Below, piece by piece: positions 9,897-18,169 of a DNA stretch of 64,000 bases. The stretch comes from Paenibacillus_AQ nitricinens. GTDB lineage: Bacteria > Bacillota > Bacilli > Paenibacillales > Paenibacillaceae. Within the stretch, counting starts at the first letter, position 1, and each line of letters starts with the position of its first letter. The DNA is taken from NCBI RefSeq assembly GCF_052056485.1, contig NZ_CP183948.1, forward strand, positions 4,526,001 through 4,590,000. Direction: 5' to 3'. The notes beneath the pieces were generated by a model. It saw only the letters and a program-made list of their open reading frames with translations. It was not told where the DNA came from and made no database searches. Made by a program: the position numbers and the translations under genes.

Positions 9897-11465
9897 TTAA
9901 AGGCCTAGATATTCCTTAATACCGGCTACAATTTCCCTCGCTAATTTGTCTTGAAGCTGCTCATTATACATCCCTGATTCATTTCCTGAATTAGTAAGAT
10001 ACCCCACTTCCAGAAGCACTGCAGGCATACTAGTTTCTCTTGTCACATGCAGACTTTTCGTTCTTACTCCGTTGTCCTTAAATCCAGTACCTGCAATCAG
10101 ATGTTTGTGCATGATCTGAGCAAGCGGCAGACTCCCACTACGCGAATAGTACGTTTCACTGCCATTTATTTTGTCTCTATTCGGATAACCCAGCTCCAGT
10201 GAATTTCCATGCACTGAGATAAATAGATTAGCCTTTGCCGCTTCTGCGATATTTACTCGATCCTGAAGTCCCAGCGTAATATCTTCAGTTCTAGTAAATA
10301 CAACGTCAACCAAAGCTTCCTGCATAAGTAGTGTTTGTACTTTACGGATAACTGCCAGATTGAAGTCTTTTTCCAGCTTACCCGTGAGACTGACTGCTCC
10401 TGATTGCGTCCCTCCATGACCCGCGTCGAGAACTACAACTGGCTTTCCTGTCATTCCACTACCACCTGAGGGGTTCCCTTCACTGCCTGTAACATTCAAA
10501 TCTAGTGTCACCAGTCCAGTACTTTCATCCGTACTTAATTGATAAGGCTGGCTACCGATCGTTTGAATCACGAACCTAACAGTAGAAGGACTTACACTGA
10601 ACAACGCATACCGGATCTCAGAAACTAGAGGGTAACCAGTAACATCCAGCTTGCCTTGCGGAGTTCCGTTTGTGGTAATACTCGGTAGGCCGCCTACGAA
10701 ATCAGGAGCAAAAGCTGCACCGGGAAAATCTACAACGATTCGATCTGGACTGCTCATTTTTGTGATGCTAGGTTTAAGAGCTCCAGAAACAGCGATGATT
10801 AATCGATTCTCAGTGAAGACTGCCCCATTTACAAGCGGACCTGCTGCATTCACACCAGTGCTTCCTGGTACTGAGGATGATTGTGGTGTCTGAGAGGGTA
10901 AAACACTTCCAGCGCTTGTGCCATTATCCATGCCGGGTGTAGTCATTGGAGTTGGAGAAGGTGTACTTGTTGCTGTTGGACTAGTAACGGTTCCCTCAGG
11001 TGTAGCCACCGAAGCTTGTCCACCCGTCAAATAGACCGTTTTATCGCTATTATCCCAGCCAACCTTTAGACCGAACTGCTCACTTACGAAACGGATCGGA
11101 ACGAGAACTGTACCACCACTTTGCTTGGGTGCTGCGTTTAAATCAAACGTTACTCCATCCGCATCAGCTGTTTTTTTTCCTACAGCCAGCTCAATGCTTT
11201 TTCCATCTTGGTGAACCGTTACTTTGCGGGCCTGCTGCTCCCATAATACCTCAAATCCAAGATTCTCCACTACCACTCTGACGGGAATCATAACGCTACC
11301 ATTGACGTTCTCAAGTTTAATTCCTTTTGGTAAAGCAAGCTCTTGATTGTCCATAATAATTCTGCCTGAGCTGCTACCAGCCGCGGCAGCTTCACGTCCA
11401 GTAAAGGATAGTAATAATAATGGCAGCAACAATAGCAGCAACTTTCGATACCCAACTCTTCTCAT
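9897..11465 (-). CDS. N-acetylmuramoyl-L-alanine amidase, paralogue
   Basis: Second secreted amidase, 522 residues, same plan as its downstream neighbour: signal peptide with a long Leu run, two stalk repeats (VPVRVVVENLGFEVLWE and VPIRFVSEQFGLKVGWD), AMIN domain and a C-terminal Amidase_3 domain with DAGHG (near residue 345), SVHGNS (near 418) and LLEVGYLTN (near 486). It differs by a longer Thr/Ser/Pro linker (about residues 155-205) that may span more wall. The pair looks like a tandem duplication followed by divergence, mainly in the linker. RBS GGAGCGGG precedes the ATG. Confidence 0.93.
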   Translation of the reverse strand: MRRVGYRKLLLLLLPLLLLSFTGREAAAAGSSSGRIIMDNQELALPKGIKLENVNGSVMIPVRVVVENLGFEVLWEQQARKVTVHQDGKSIELAVGKKTADADGVTFDLNAAPKQSGGTVLVPIRFVSEQFGLKVGWDNSDKTVYLTGGQASVATPEGTVTSPTATSTPSPTPMTTPGMDNGTSAGSVLPSQTPQSSSVPGSTGVNAAGPLVNGAVFTENRLIIAVSGALKPSITKMSSPDRIVVDFPGAAFAPDFVGGLPSITTNGTPQGKLDVTGYPLVSEIRYALFSVSPSTVRFVIQTIGSQPYQLSTDESTGLVTLDLNVTGSEGNPSGGSGMTGKPVVVLDAGHGGTQSGAVSLTGKLEKDFNLAVIRKVQTLLMQEALVDVVFTRTEDITLGLQDRVNIAEAAKANLFISVHGNSLELGYPNRDKINGSETYYSRSGSLPLAQIMHKHLIAGTGFKDNGVRTKSLHVTRETSMPAVLLEVGYLTNSGNESGMYNEQLQDKLAREIVAGIKEYLGL

Positions 11466-11562
11466 TTTCCCGCTCCTTCTGCAAGTAATAGATCTAGATA
11501 AATACTAAGACGACAGAAATCACCAAATGTTTCCTTTATCACCAATCAATATTTCGATTATA

Positions 11563-11606
11563 GCAAAAAAACTTCTATTTCCGACACCCGGAAATAGAAG
11601 TTTTGC
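11563..11606 (-). terminator. Intrinsic terminator of leuCD
   Basis: Perfect stem AACTTCTATTTCC / GGAAATAGAAGTT with a 7-base loop, followed on the minus strand by seven T. It lies about 45 bases behind the leuD stop; the A-rich other side could also serve a plus-strand transcript. Confidence 0.92.
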
Positions 11607-11651
11607 GTAATTTTTGTAAAATTTAAGAATGAAACCACTTATATCCTATTA

Positions 11652-12254
11652 TTAAGAGAATAACTTAGCTGCATGACGCTCTTCATACGCAGCAATTTCA
11701 TCTGCATGCTGAAGGGTTAATCCGATATCATCCAGACCTTGCAGCAAGAACTGTCGACGGTGCTCATCCAGCTCAAAGCTGATGCTCAGTCCATATTCAT
11801 CATGGAGTGTGTTGCTCTCCAGATCTACAGTCAACTGGTAGCCATCGTGCTGTGCTGTCCGGTTGAACAGTTCATCCACTTGCTCTTCCGATAGCTTGAT
11901 TGGCAAAATGCCGTTCTTAAAGCAGTTATTGTAGAAGATATCTGCATAGGAAGGTGCAATGACAACTTTAAACCCATAATCCATAATCGCCCAAGGTGCA
12001 TGCTCCCGTGAAGAACCGCATCCAAAGTTAGCACGTGAAATCAAGACAGAAGCACCTTGATAGCGTGGTTTATTCATTTCAAAAGCTGCGTTATCGTTAC
12101 CCGCTTCATCAAAACGCCATTCATAGAACAAAAATTGTCCAAATCCCGTCCGTTCAATCCGTTTCAAGAACTGCTTTGGGATAATTGCATCCGTATCTAC
12201 ATTCACCCGATCTACTGGTGCAACAATTCCTGTTAATTTTTTAAAAGCATCCAT
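11652..12254 (-). CDS. leuD: 3-isopropylmalate dehydratase small subunit
   Basis: Small subunit of isopropylmalate isomerase, which together with LeuC converts 2- to 3-isopropylmalate in leucine synthesis. It is 200 residues, normal length, with the family signatures VNVDTDAIIPKQFLKRI near the N-terminus and FGCGSSREHAPWA in the swivel domain. It starts 29 bases behind leuC with a GGAGG site and ends at a strong terminator, so leuCD is a two-gene operon. leuA and leuB are not in the window. Confidence 0.97.
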   Translation of the reverse strand: MDAFKKLTGIVAPVDRVNVDTDAIIPKQFLKRIERTGFGQFLFYEWRFDEAGNDNAAFEMNKPRYQGASVLISRANFGCGSSREHAPWAIMDYGFKVVIAPSYADIFYNNCFKNGILPIKLSEEQVDELFNRTAQHDGYQLTVDLESNTLHDEYGLSISFELDEHRRQFLLQGLDDIGLTLQHADEIAAYEERHAAKLFS

Positions 12255-12283
12255 AGTTTTATCCTCCCGTGTTCTCTCTAGTT

Positions 12284-13708
12284 CTATGAGCTGACAGCTT
12301 CCGTCTTATAGTTCCAATCACGTACATCAGTGAAACGGCCTTTTATCGCAGCTGCAGCAGCCATAGCTGGGGATACCAGATGCGTGCGTCCACCGCGGCC
12401 TTGCCGTCCTTCAAAGTTACGGTTCGAGGTAGATGCACAGCGTTGCCCAGGTTGCAGTACATCAGGGTTCATTGCAAGGCACATGCTGCATCCCGCTTCG
12501 CGCCATTCAAAACCCGCGTCAGTAAAGACTTTATCAAGCCCTTCCTTCTCGGCCTGCATTTTAACACGACCAGATCCAGGAACAACAATGGCAGTAACCT
12601 TGTCAGAGACCTTATGGCCTTTTGCTACCACAGCTGCTGCTCTCAAATCCTCGATCCGTCCGTTAGTACAAGATCCGATAAATACATAATCGATTGGAAT
12701 TTCAGAAATAGGTGTTCCAGGAGTCAAATCCATATATTCAAGTGCTTTTTCAGCAGCTTTGCGTTCATTTTCAGTGGTGAAGTCAGCCGGATTTGGCACG
12801 CTAGAGTTGATATCTGTACCCATGCCCGGGCTAGTGCCCCAAGTCACTTGTGGAATCAATGTCTCCACATCGAATTCAACTACCGTATCATACAGAGCAC
12901 CTTCATCACTAACAAGACTCTTCCATCCTTCAACAGCAGCGTCATAAGCTTCCCCTTGCGGCACATATTGACGTCCACGCAGATAGTTAAAAGTAGTTTC
13001 GTCAGGAGCGATCAAGCCTGCTCTTGCTCCGCCTTCGATCGACATGTTGCAGACGGTCATACGTTCTTCCATCGACAGCTCACGAATAGCTTCACCTGTG
13101 TACTCAATTACATAACCTGTGGCAAAATCAGTACCATACTTAGCAATAACACCAAGGATCATATCCTTTGCTGTTACACCAGGATTGCGTTTACCTGTGA
13201 AACGAACTTCCATAGTCTTAGCTTTGGATTGCTGCAAACATTGGGTAGCCATTACATGTTCAACTTCACTAGTTCCGATACCAAAAGCCAGCGCACCAAA
13301 TGCTCCATGTGTGGAGGTATGGCTGTCGCCGCAAACGATAGTTTTACCAGGATGCGTCAAGCCGATCTCAGGTCCCATTACGTGTACAACGCCTTGATCG
13401 ATATCATTCAGGTCGAACAATCTAACACCAAAATCAGCACAGTTTTTAGAAAGTGTATCAATTTGCTGTTTGGAAATTGGATCTTTAATGTTAAAACGAT
13501 CCTTGGTAGGAACGTTGTGATCCATTGTAGCGAAAGTCAGCTCAGGACGGCGAACCTTCCGATTACTAAGGCGAAGTCCTTCGAAAGCTTGTGGAGAAGT
13601 TACTTCATGAACCAAATGCAGATCGATATAAATAATGCTAGGTTTACCTTCCTCTTGATGAATAACATGATTATCCCAAATCTTCTCAAACATTGTCTTG
13701 TTGCTCAT
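12284..13708 (-). CDS. leuC: 3-isopropylmalate dehydratase large subunit
   Basis: Aconitase-family large subunit, 474 residues, carrying the 4Fe-4S active site. Visible signatures are CGDSHTSTHGAFGALAFGIG, the cluster cysteine in FIGSCTNGRIEDL and the pair in CSMCLAMNPD. It forms the catalytic half of isopropylmalate isomerase with LeuD. The start ATG follows GAGGTG. Upstream are a sigma-A-like promoter and a palindromic operator at the distance expected for a LysR-type activator. Confidence 0.97.
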   Translation of the reverse strand: MSNKTMFEKIWDNHVIHQEEGKPSIIYIDLHLVHEVTSPQAFEGLRLSNRKVRRPELTFATMDHNVPTKDRFNIKDPISKQQIDTLSKNCADFGVRLFDLNDIDQGVVHVMGPEIGLTHPGKTIVCGDSHTSTHGAFGALAFGIGTSEVEHVMATQCLQQSKAKTMEVRFTGKRNPGVTAKDMILGVIAKYGTDFATGYVIEYTGEAIRELSMEERMTVCNMSIEGGARAGLIAPDETTFNYLRGRQYVPQGEAYDAAVEGWKSLVSDEGALYDTVVEFDVETLIPQVTWGTSPGMGTDINSSVPNPADFTTENERKAAEKALEYMDLTPGTPISEIPIDYVFIGSCTNGRIEDLRAAAVVAKGHKVSDKVTAIVVPGSGRVKMQAEKEGLDKVFTDAGFEWREAGCSMCLAMNPDVLQPGQRCASTSNRNFEGRQGRGGRTHLVSPAMAAAAAIKGRFTDVRDWNYKTEAVSS

Positions 13709-13772
13709 AATTTCACCTCATTAATAGAATCGTTCATTGGAAGAGAGCGTGGAGTCTCTCTTGAATGATCTA

Positions 13773-13802
13773 AATATAACATCACCCTCTTTATAATTCC
13801 AA
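13773..13802 (-). promoter_or_regulatory. leuCD promoter
   Basis: Minus-strand -35 TTGGAA (13802-13797) and -10 TATATT (13778-13773) with an 18-base spacer place the start of transcription near 13766, about 58 bases ahead of leuC. No T-box or leader peptide was seen between it and leuC. Confidence 0.6.
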
Positions 13803-13823
13803 GATATGATATCTATAGAACTG

Positions 13824-13838
13824 ATAGGTTTAACCTAT
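13824..13838. promoter_or_regulatory. LysR-type operator in front of leuCD
   Basis: Perfect 15-bp palindrome ATAGGTT-T-AACCTAT. Its centre lies about 65 bases upstream of the inferred leuCD start site, the classic position for a LysR-type regulator recognition site. A closely related sequence (15 of 18 bases) lies over the promoter of the LysR gene at 15459. Confidence 0.6.
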
Positions 13839-13966
13839 AAGATTGAAGACGATTTTTTAGCTGAGAACCTAGTCAGCCCACCCCTTAGACGAATGTCCTT
13901 CATACTATATCGGGTCCTGGTTGTTGAAATGCAGTGCATTTGTTATCTCAGAAGGAGTTGGAACAA

Positions 13967-15316
13967 TTGAAGTCAGGAACGAGACTTACCGGGCGAGTTA
14001 TTTTCAAAGGTGATCAAGGGTATGAAACGGCACGCAAGAATTGGGATCCGCATACTGACAAATTCCCGAAAGTATTTGTCTTCGCACAAAAAACACAAGA
14101 TGTTGCGAACGCCATAAAATGGGCTAACGAGAATAAAGTCCCCATCCGTGCAAGAAGCGGCAGACATTCTTTGGAGGTTAATCTTTCACAAATCACCGGA
14201 GGAATTGTCATCGATGTGAGTGAAATGAAGGAAATCAAACTAAATAAAAAATCTGGAACTGTTGTTGTAGGTACCGGAAATACAGTGGGGAGAATTGCAC
14301 ACACGCTTGCTGGGCGAGGATATATGGCTCCATTCGGCGATAGCCCTACGGTTGGAATCGGAGGCATCACCCTAGGCGGGGGTATCGGGCCGCTCCAGCG
14401 AACCGTGGGCCTTGTTAGTGAAAATCTAATCGGACTCGAAATGGTTGATGCCAAAGGGAGAATTATTCATGCCAATAAGAATAGTAACTCTGATCTTCTC
14501 TGGGCTTCTCGCGGAGGTGGCGGGGGTAATTTCGGAGTTTACACCAGTTACAAATTCAAAGTACGTCCAGCTCCAGCTTCGGCTACCGTTTTTCGTATCA
14601 CCTGGCCTTGGAATCAGTTCGAGAAGGTATTCAAAGCTTGGCAACTCTGGGCTCCTTCCGTGAATACCAAATTGGGCAGTGAATTATCCATTGGTCCGAA
14701 AAAAGGCGGTAATGTCACTATGACGGGGCTGTTCCTCGGGTCAAAAGCAGAGGCTTCCCGCCTCTTAAAGCCCATTACGAGCATTGGAACGCCTACGAAT
14801 CAAATCATCCGCTCTTTGCCCTATTCAAAAGTAGTGAGTTTTATGTTAGCGCCCGATCCAGTGCTAACTCAAAGAGTCAGCAACCAGTTCTCCAGCGGTT
14901 TCGTAAGAAAACCCTTCCCGGACAAGGCAATTAAGTCCATGCGTGAATTCTTAGAAAAAGTGGAGGGGGAGTTCGCAGGTTTCTTTTTCCTCAACTGGGG
15001 TGGAGCTGTGAGCCGTAAATCACCCAAATCAACAGCCTTTTACTGGCGTAAAGCGAAATTCTATGTTGAGTGGAATAGCTCATGGATCAAGAAATCGGAA
15101 GCTGCCAGAAATATATTCCTAGTACGAAATACACGTCGGAAGCTGCAGCCATTTATCGCGGGGAGCTACATCAACGTTCCAGACCAGGGAATTAAAAATT
15201 CCGGACCAGTATATTATGGAGCGAACTATCCTAGATTACGGAGAGTCAAAGCTAAATATGACCCGGGAAATATATTTAACAACCCTCAAAGCATCTCTCC
15301 AGCCCGCAAAGTATAG
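13967..15316 (+). CDS. FAD-linked oxidase, berberine-bridge-enzyme type
   Basis: Predicted flavoprotein oxidase of about 449 residues. The N-terminal FAD domain shows VPIRARSGRHSLE, whose His is the usual covalent FAD anchor, and GIGGITLGGGIGPLQR. A central substrate domain follows, and a C-terminal BBE segment ends YYGANYPRLRRVKAKYDPGNIF. The second anchor, normally Cys two residues before the TVG segment, is Ser here (SPTVGIGG), so flavin attachment would be single. I prefer the TTG at 13967, nine bases after GAAGGAG; a GTG at 13934 in the same frame is possible. It is divergent from leuCD. The substrate is unknown. Confidence 0.88.
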   Translation: MKSGTRLTGRVIFKGDQGYETARKNWDPHTDKFPKVFVFAQKTQDVANAIKWANENKVPIRARSGRHSLEVNLSQITGGIVIDVSEMKEIKLNKKSGTVVVGTGNTVGRIAHTLAGRGYMAPFGDSPTVGIGGITLGGGIGPLQRTVGLVSENLIGLEMVDAKGRIIHANKNSNSDLLWASRGGGGGNFGVYTSYKFKVRPAPASATVFRITWPWNQFEKVFKAWQLWAPSVNTKLGSELSIGPKKGGNVTMTGLFLGSKAEASRLLKPITSIGTPTNQIIRSLPYSKVVSFMLAPDPVLTQRVSNQFSSGFVRKPFPDKAIKSMREFLEKVEGEFAGFFFLNWGGAVSRKSPKSTAFYWRKAKFYVEWNSSWIKKSEAARNIFLVRNTRRKLQPFIAGSYINVPDQGIKNSGPVYYGANYPRLRRVKAKYDPGNIFNNPQSISPARKV

Positions 15317-15345
15317 TAAGACGTAATAGGGTAGCATCGAAATTA

Positions 15346-15407
15346 GACCGGCAAACATAAAGGACTCCAGCGGATACTGGTAAACCACACCTTCCTATTT
15401 GCCGGTC
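15346..15407. repeat. Inverted repeat behind the FAD oxidase
   Basis: GACCGGCAAA (15346-15355) and TTTGCCGGTC (15398-15407) form a perfect 10-bp stem around 42 bases. It could be a structured transcript end; there is no T tract. Confidence 0.5.
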
Positions 15408-15412
15408 AGTGC

Positions 15413-15426
15413 GTTCGTGCACGAAC
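15413..15426. repeat. Palindrome upstream of lysR
   Basis: GTTCGTGCACGAAC is a perfect 14-bp palindrome about 90 bases before the LysR start codon. Its half-sites are in the opposite order to a Bacillus LexA box (CGAAC-N4-GTTCG). Confidence 0.45.
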
Positions 15427-15435
15427 TTACATTCG

Positions 15436-15476
15436 AACCTATATAAAACTCCAGTTTCATAGGTTATACTTATAAG
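15436..15476. promoter_or_regulatory. Probable autoregulatory operator of the LysR gene
   Basis: Positions 15459-15476 match the leuCD operator at 15 of 18 bases. An extra half-site AACCTAT lies at 15436-15442 in inverted orientation to ATAGGTT at 15459-15465. The site overlaps a possible -10 (TATACT, 15465-15470), which would suit autorepression. Confidence 0.5.
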
Positions 15477-15505
15477 TAAAAACAATCTCCCAAAGGAGTT
15501 TATAC

Positions 15506-16417
15506 ATGGAACTGAGACAACTACAATATGTACTGCAGATCGCAGCCGAAAAAAACTTCTCCCGTGCAGCGGACAAGCTGCACATTGCCCAACCATCACT
15601 CAGTCAGCAGCTTTCCAAGCTGGAAAAAGAGCTCGGTGTAATGCTGTTCCAGCGAAACACCAGCTCTGTTGAACTGACTTATGCTGGATCTAAATTTGTA
15701 GAGCAAGCCCAAATCATCATTGATGGCGTAGAACTGCTGCGACAAGAAATGTCTGATATTTCTGAACTGCGTACCGGGCGCGTCGTTGTAGGCAGTATGC
15801 CGATCACTGGTGCACATTTACTACCGCATGTGCTTCCGGTTTTTAAACAAAATTACCCGGAAGTAGAAATCACACTGCTCGAAGACTCCTCCATGAACCT
15901 AGAAAAGCTCACTGCGAGTGGTCAGACTGATTTAAGTCTGCTCTCATTGCCGCTCGAAATCCCGGCTCTTGCTTACGAAGAACTGGGTGAGGAAAGGATC
16001 GATCTTGCAGTTCCACCCGAACACCCGCTAGCTAAACGTAGCTTAGATGGAACTAAGACCTCTTTGGAAGAACTAAAGGACGAGCCATTTATCGTACTTA
16101 AAGAAGGTCAAGGCTTCCGTAAAATGACTATGGATCTTTGCCGAAACGCTGGCTTCGAGCCAAAAATTGTTTTTGAGAGCAATAACATGGAAACAGTTCA
16201 GTCTCTGGTCGCCACTGGAATGGGTGTAACTCTTGTGCCTCATTTTATTGCCCGTGCACCGCGGAGTGAATTCGTCCCTGTCTACTTACCGCTCACTGAT
16301 CCTGCCCCTAGCCGAACACTTGTCGTAGCCTATCGACGTGGACGTTATTTATCTAAAGCCGCTAAGGCTTTTGTTGAAACCTTTAAATCTACGGTATCTG
16401 AATTAACCGAAGAATAG
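15506..16417 (+). CDS. LysR-family transcriptional regulator
   Basis: A 303-residue LysR-type regulator. The N-terminal winged helix-turn-helix (residues 1-60, with FSRAADKLHIAQPSLSQQLSKLEKELG) is followed by a linker helix and a periplasmic-binding-like effector domain (about 90-295, from GRVVVGSMPITG). RBS AAAGGAG precedes the ATG. Its own promoter and the leuCD promoter share an operator-like sequence, so I infer it controls leuCD, perhaps with an isopropylmalate-type coinducer. This is inference; the family also regulates many unrelated pathways. Confidence 0.92.
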   Translation: MELRQLQYVLQIAAEKNFSRAADKLHIAQPSLSQQLSKLEKELGVMLFQRNTSSVELTYAGSKFVEQAQIIIDGVELLRQEMSDISELRTGRVVVGSMPITGAHLLPHVLPVFKQNYPEVEITLLEDSSMNLEKLTASGQTDLSLLSLPLEIPALAYEELGEERIDLAVPPEHPLAKRSLDGTKTSLEELKDEPFIVLKEGQGFRKMTMDLCRNAGFEPKIVFESNNMETVQSLVATGMGVTLVPHFIARAPRSEFVPVYLPLTDPAPSRTLVVAYRRGRYLSKAAKAFVETFKSTVSELTEE

Positions 16418-16596
16418 ACCCGTGGAAGGCTGTTCTGATCATCTGACACCCGAGCCGCACTTTCATTAACTGGCCTATTATTGTTCGGATTCCCAGTATG
16501 ATATCCCAAAAATTCCCGAGTCACACTATTCTGGATCTCTGCTTTTTCGTTTAGGTCTTGATTCTGCATCTGCTCAGGATTGTTGTCTTTCGTCAA
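16345..16596 (-). CDS. Short hydrophilic protein of unknown function
   Basis: Predicted 83-residue, Asn/Gln/Asp-rich protein with no membrane segment, starting with TTG at 16596 a few bases after AAGAGGTGG. Its last 24 codons overlap, convergently, the 3' end of the LysR gene. The strong binding site and sensible hydrophilic composition suggest a real gene, but the antisense overlap and absent homology knowledge leave doubt. I do not recognise a family. Confidence 0.55.
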   Translation of the reverse strand: MTKDNNPEQMQNQDLNEKAEIQNSVTREFLGYHTGNPNNNRPVNESAARVSDDQNSLPRVYSSVNSDTVDLKVSTKALAALDK

Positions 16597-16705
16597 TTAA
16601 ATCCACCTCTTGGCAACAGATTATAAGTATTCCGACCCCTTGCTTAGAGGTTAAACAGAATAATCAAAGCTTTCTAATGGGTGAAATAGTTCCTTTGTTT
16701 TTCCT

Positions 16706-16734
16706 TTGCAAAGCAACCATCTCCATGGTATTCT
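16706..16734 (+). promoter_or_regulatory. proBAC promoter
   Basis: TTGCAA (16706-16711), 17-base spacer, TATTCT (16729-16734). Transcription would start near 16741, at the beginning of the T-box leader. Confidence 0.7.
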
Positions 16735-16740
16735 ATTGAA

Positions 16741-16986
16741 AATAAGTGAAACGTGCAGACGGGACCAGTAAGAATGAGTCAAACCGCGCCTAGAGAGTGA
16801 ATTCCGACAGGCTGAAAGAATTTACCGCGGTTTTCGTTCCGAATCCTACCCCCGAGCGGCCTGTGCTAAGCAGGACGGATCCTCCCGTTACGAGAATGAA
16901 GTCGGATGATCCCTCATCAATGAAGGTGGTACCGCGGAAGTTTACAAGCTTTCGTCCTTTGCTAAGTCTAAGGATGGGGGCTTTTT
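16741..16986 (+). ncRNA. T-box leader of proBAC (tRNA-Pro sensing)
   Basis: Classic T-box riboswitch. The AGAGAG and GGCTGAAAG elements of the Stem I tip are at about 16790-16817, a specifier region contains GAATCCTACC (CCT, proline, most likely codon), the antiterminator T-box AATGAAGGTGGTACCGCGG is at 16919-16937, and a terminator stem runs over 16946-16986 with AAGGATGGGGGCTTTTTG at its 3' side. Uncharged tRNA-Pro pairing with GGTGGTACCGCGG would prevent termination and turn on proline synthesis. The specifier is deduced partly from the downstream genes. Confidence 0.93.
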
Positions 16987-17029
16987 GTCGTTTTCAGCAT
17001 CTATAAAAATACTGAGGAAGTGAACAGAT

Positions 17030-18133
17030 ATGACGGCACGAATCGTAGTCAAAATAGGCAGCAGCTCACTGACTGGAACGGAAGGCGGATTGAATCGCGA
17101 AGCCGTGTCCTTCTTTGCTTCAGAGATTGCCGAATTGAAGAGAAACGGCTGCGAGGTGTTATTAGTAACCTCCGGTGCTGTAGCCGCAGGCTTTCGCAGT
17201 ATCGGTTATCCTACACGTCCGAAGCTGCTGCATGAGAAGCAAGCAGCAGCAGCTGTAGGCCAAGTACTGCTCATGCAGGCGTATCAGGAAGCTTTTGCCG
17301 AGCATGGAATAACCACAGCACAAATCCTGCTAACCCGTACCGACTTTTGTAGTCGCAGAGCGATGAACAACGCTATGATGACGGTAGAAGAGCTGCTTCG
17401 TCAAGGAGCGGTGCCCGTATTTAACGAGAATGATACCGTCTCCGTAGATGAGTTGAAATTCGGCGATAACGATACGTTGTCCGCGCTTGTGGCTAACCTG
17501 CTAAAAGCGTCTAGATTGCTCGTCTTAACTGACATGGATGGCTTGTATAGTGGAGATCCTCGGAAACATCCCGATGCTGTTCGCTATCAGTTCGTAGATG
17601 ATATTACGCCGGAGATTTACGCGATTGCTGGTGGTGCTGGATCTAGCGTGGGAACAGGTGGCATGCGTTCAAAAATCGATGCTGCCAAGATCGCTACGCG
17701 AGGCGGTGTACCTGTCTTTGTTGGGAGAGCTACCGAACCGGGAGATTTGCAGCTCGCGGCCGCTGGAACTGGTAGAGGTACTTATTTTGCAACCAAGTTA
17801 TCGTCACTCCCAGTCAAAAAGCAATGGCTTGGCTTCATGTCCACCCCACTGGGCTCTCTGTATATAGACGAAGGAGCTGTTGAAGCGCTGCTCCATGGCG
17901 GCCATAGTCTGCTGCCTGTCGGCGTCAAGCAGACCGAAGGTAACTTTCATGCAGGTGATGTTGTAGAGGTTCTAGGTCCAGACTCCAAATTACTTGGACG
18001 CGGGATTGTGAATTACGATGATGCTCAGCTGCGCAGTATTCAAGGTTTGCCAAGCGGTCAGATTGTACCGAAGCTGGGCGAAGTTCACCGGCTGGAGGTC
18101 ATTCACCGTGACGAATGGATTACCCTGAGGTAA
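17030..18133 (+). CDS. proB: Glutamate 5-kinase
   Basis: First step of proline synthesis: ATP-dependent phosphorylation of L-glutamate to gamma-glutamyl phosphate. It is 367 residues, the long form with an amino-acid-kinase domain (MTARIVVKIGSSSLTG at the start, FNENDTVSVDELKFGDNDTLSA in the middle, GTGGMRSKIDAAKIA near residue 210) and a C-terminal PUA domain (about 280-360). The ATG follows GAGGAAG. First gene of proBAC, directly behind the T-box. Confidence 0.97.
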   Translation: MTARIVVKIGSSSLTGTEGGLNREAVSFFASEIAELKRNGCEVLLVTSGAVAAGFRSIGYPTRPKLLHEKQAAAAVGQVLLMQAYQEAFAEHGITTAQILLTRTDFCSRRAMNNAMMTVEELLRQGAVPVFNENDTVSVDELKFGDNDTLSALVANLLKASRLLVLTDMDGLYSGDPRKHPDAVRYQFVDDITPEIYAIAGGAGSSVGTGGMRSKIDAAKIATRGGVPVFVGRATEPGDLQLAAAGTGRGTYFATKLSSLPVKKQWLGFMSTPLGSLYIDEGAVEALLHGGHSLLPVGVKQTEGNFHAGDVVEVLGPDSKLLGRGIVNYDDAQLRSIQGLPSGQIVPKLGEVHRLEVIHRDEWITLR

Positions 18134-18169
18134 GAAATCTTGTCCATATAAATTTAAGGAGGAATCGTC

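Noticed and set aside
13740..13763. AAGAGAG ... CTCTCTT hairpin in the leuCD leader as attenuator
   Set aside because: Short stem without T tract and no leader peptide or T-box; more likely incidental.
12380..13768. 462-codon plus-strand open frame
   Set aside because: It is the antisense shadow of leuC, with no binding site and non-protein-like composition.
15413..15426. LexA/SOS box
   Set aside because: Half-sites GTTCG and CGAAC are in the wrong order for the Bacillus LexA consensus CGAAC-N4-GTTCG.
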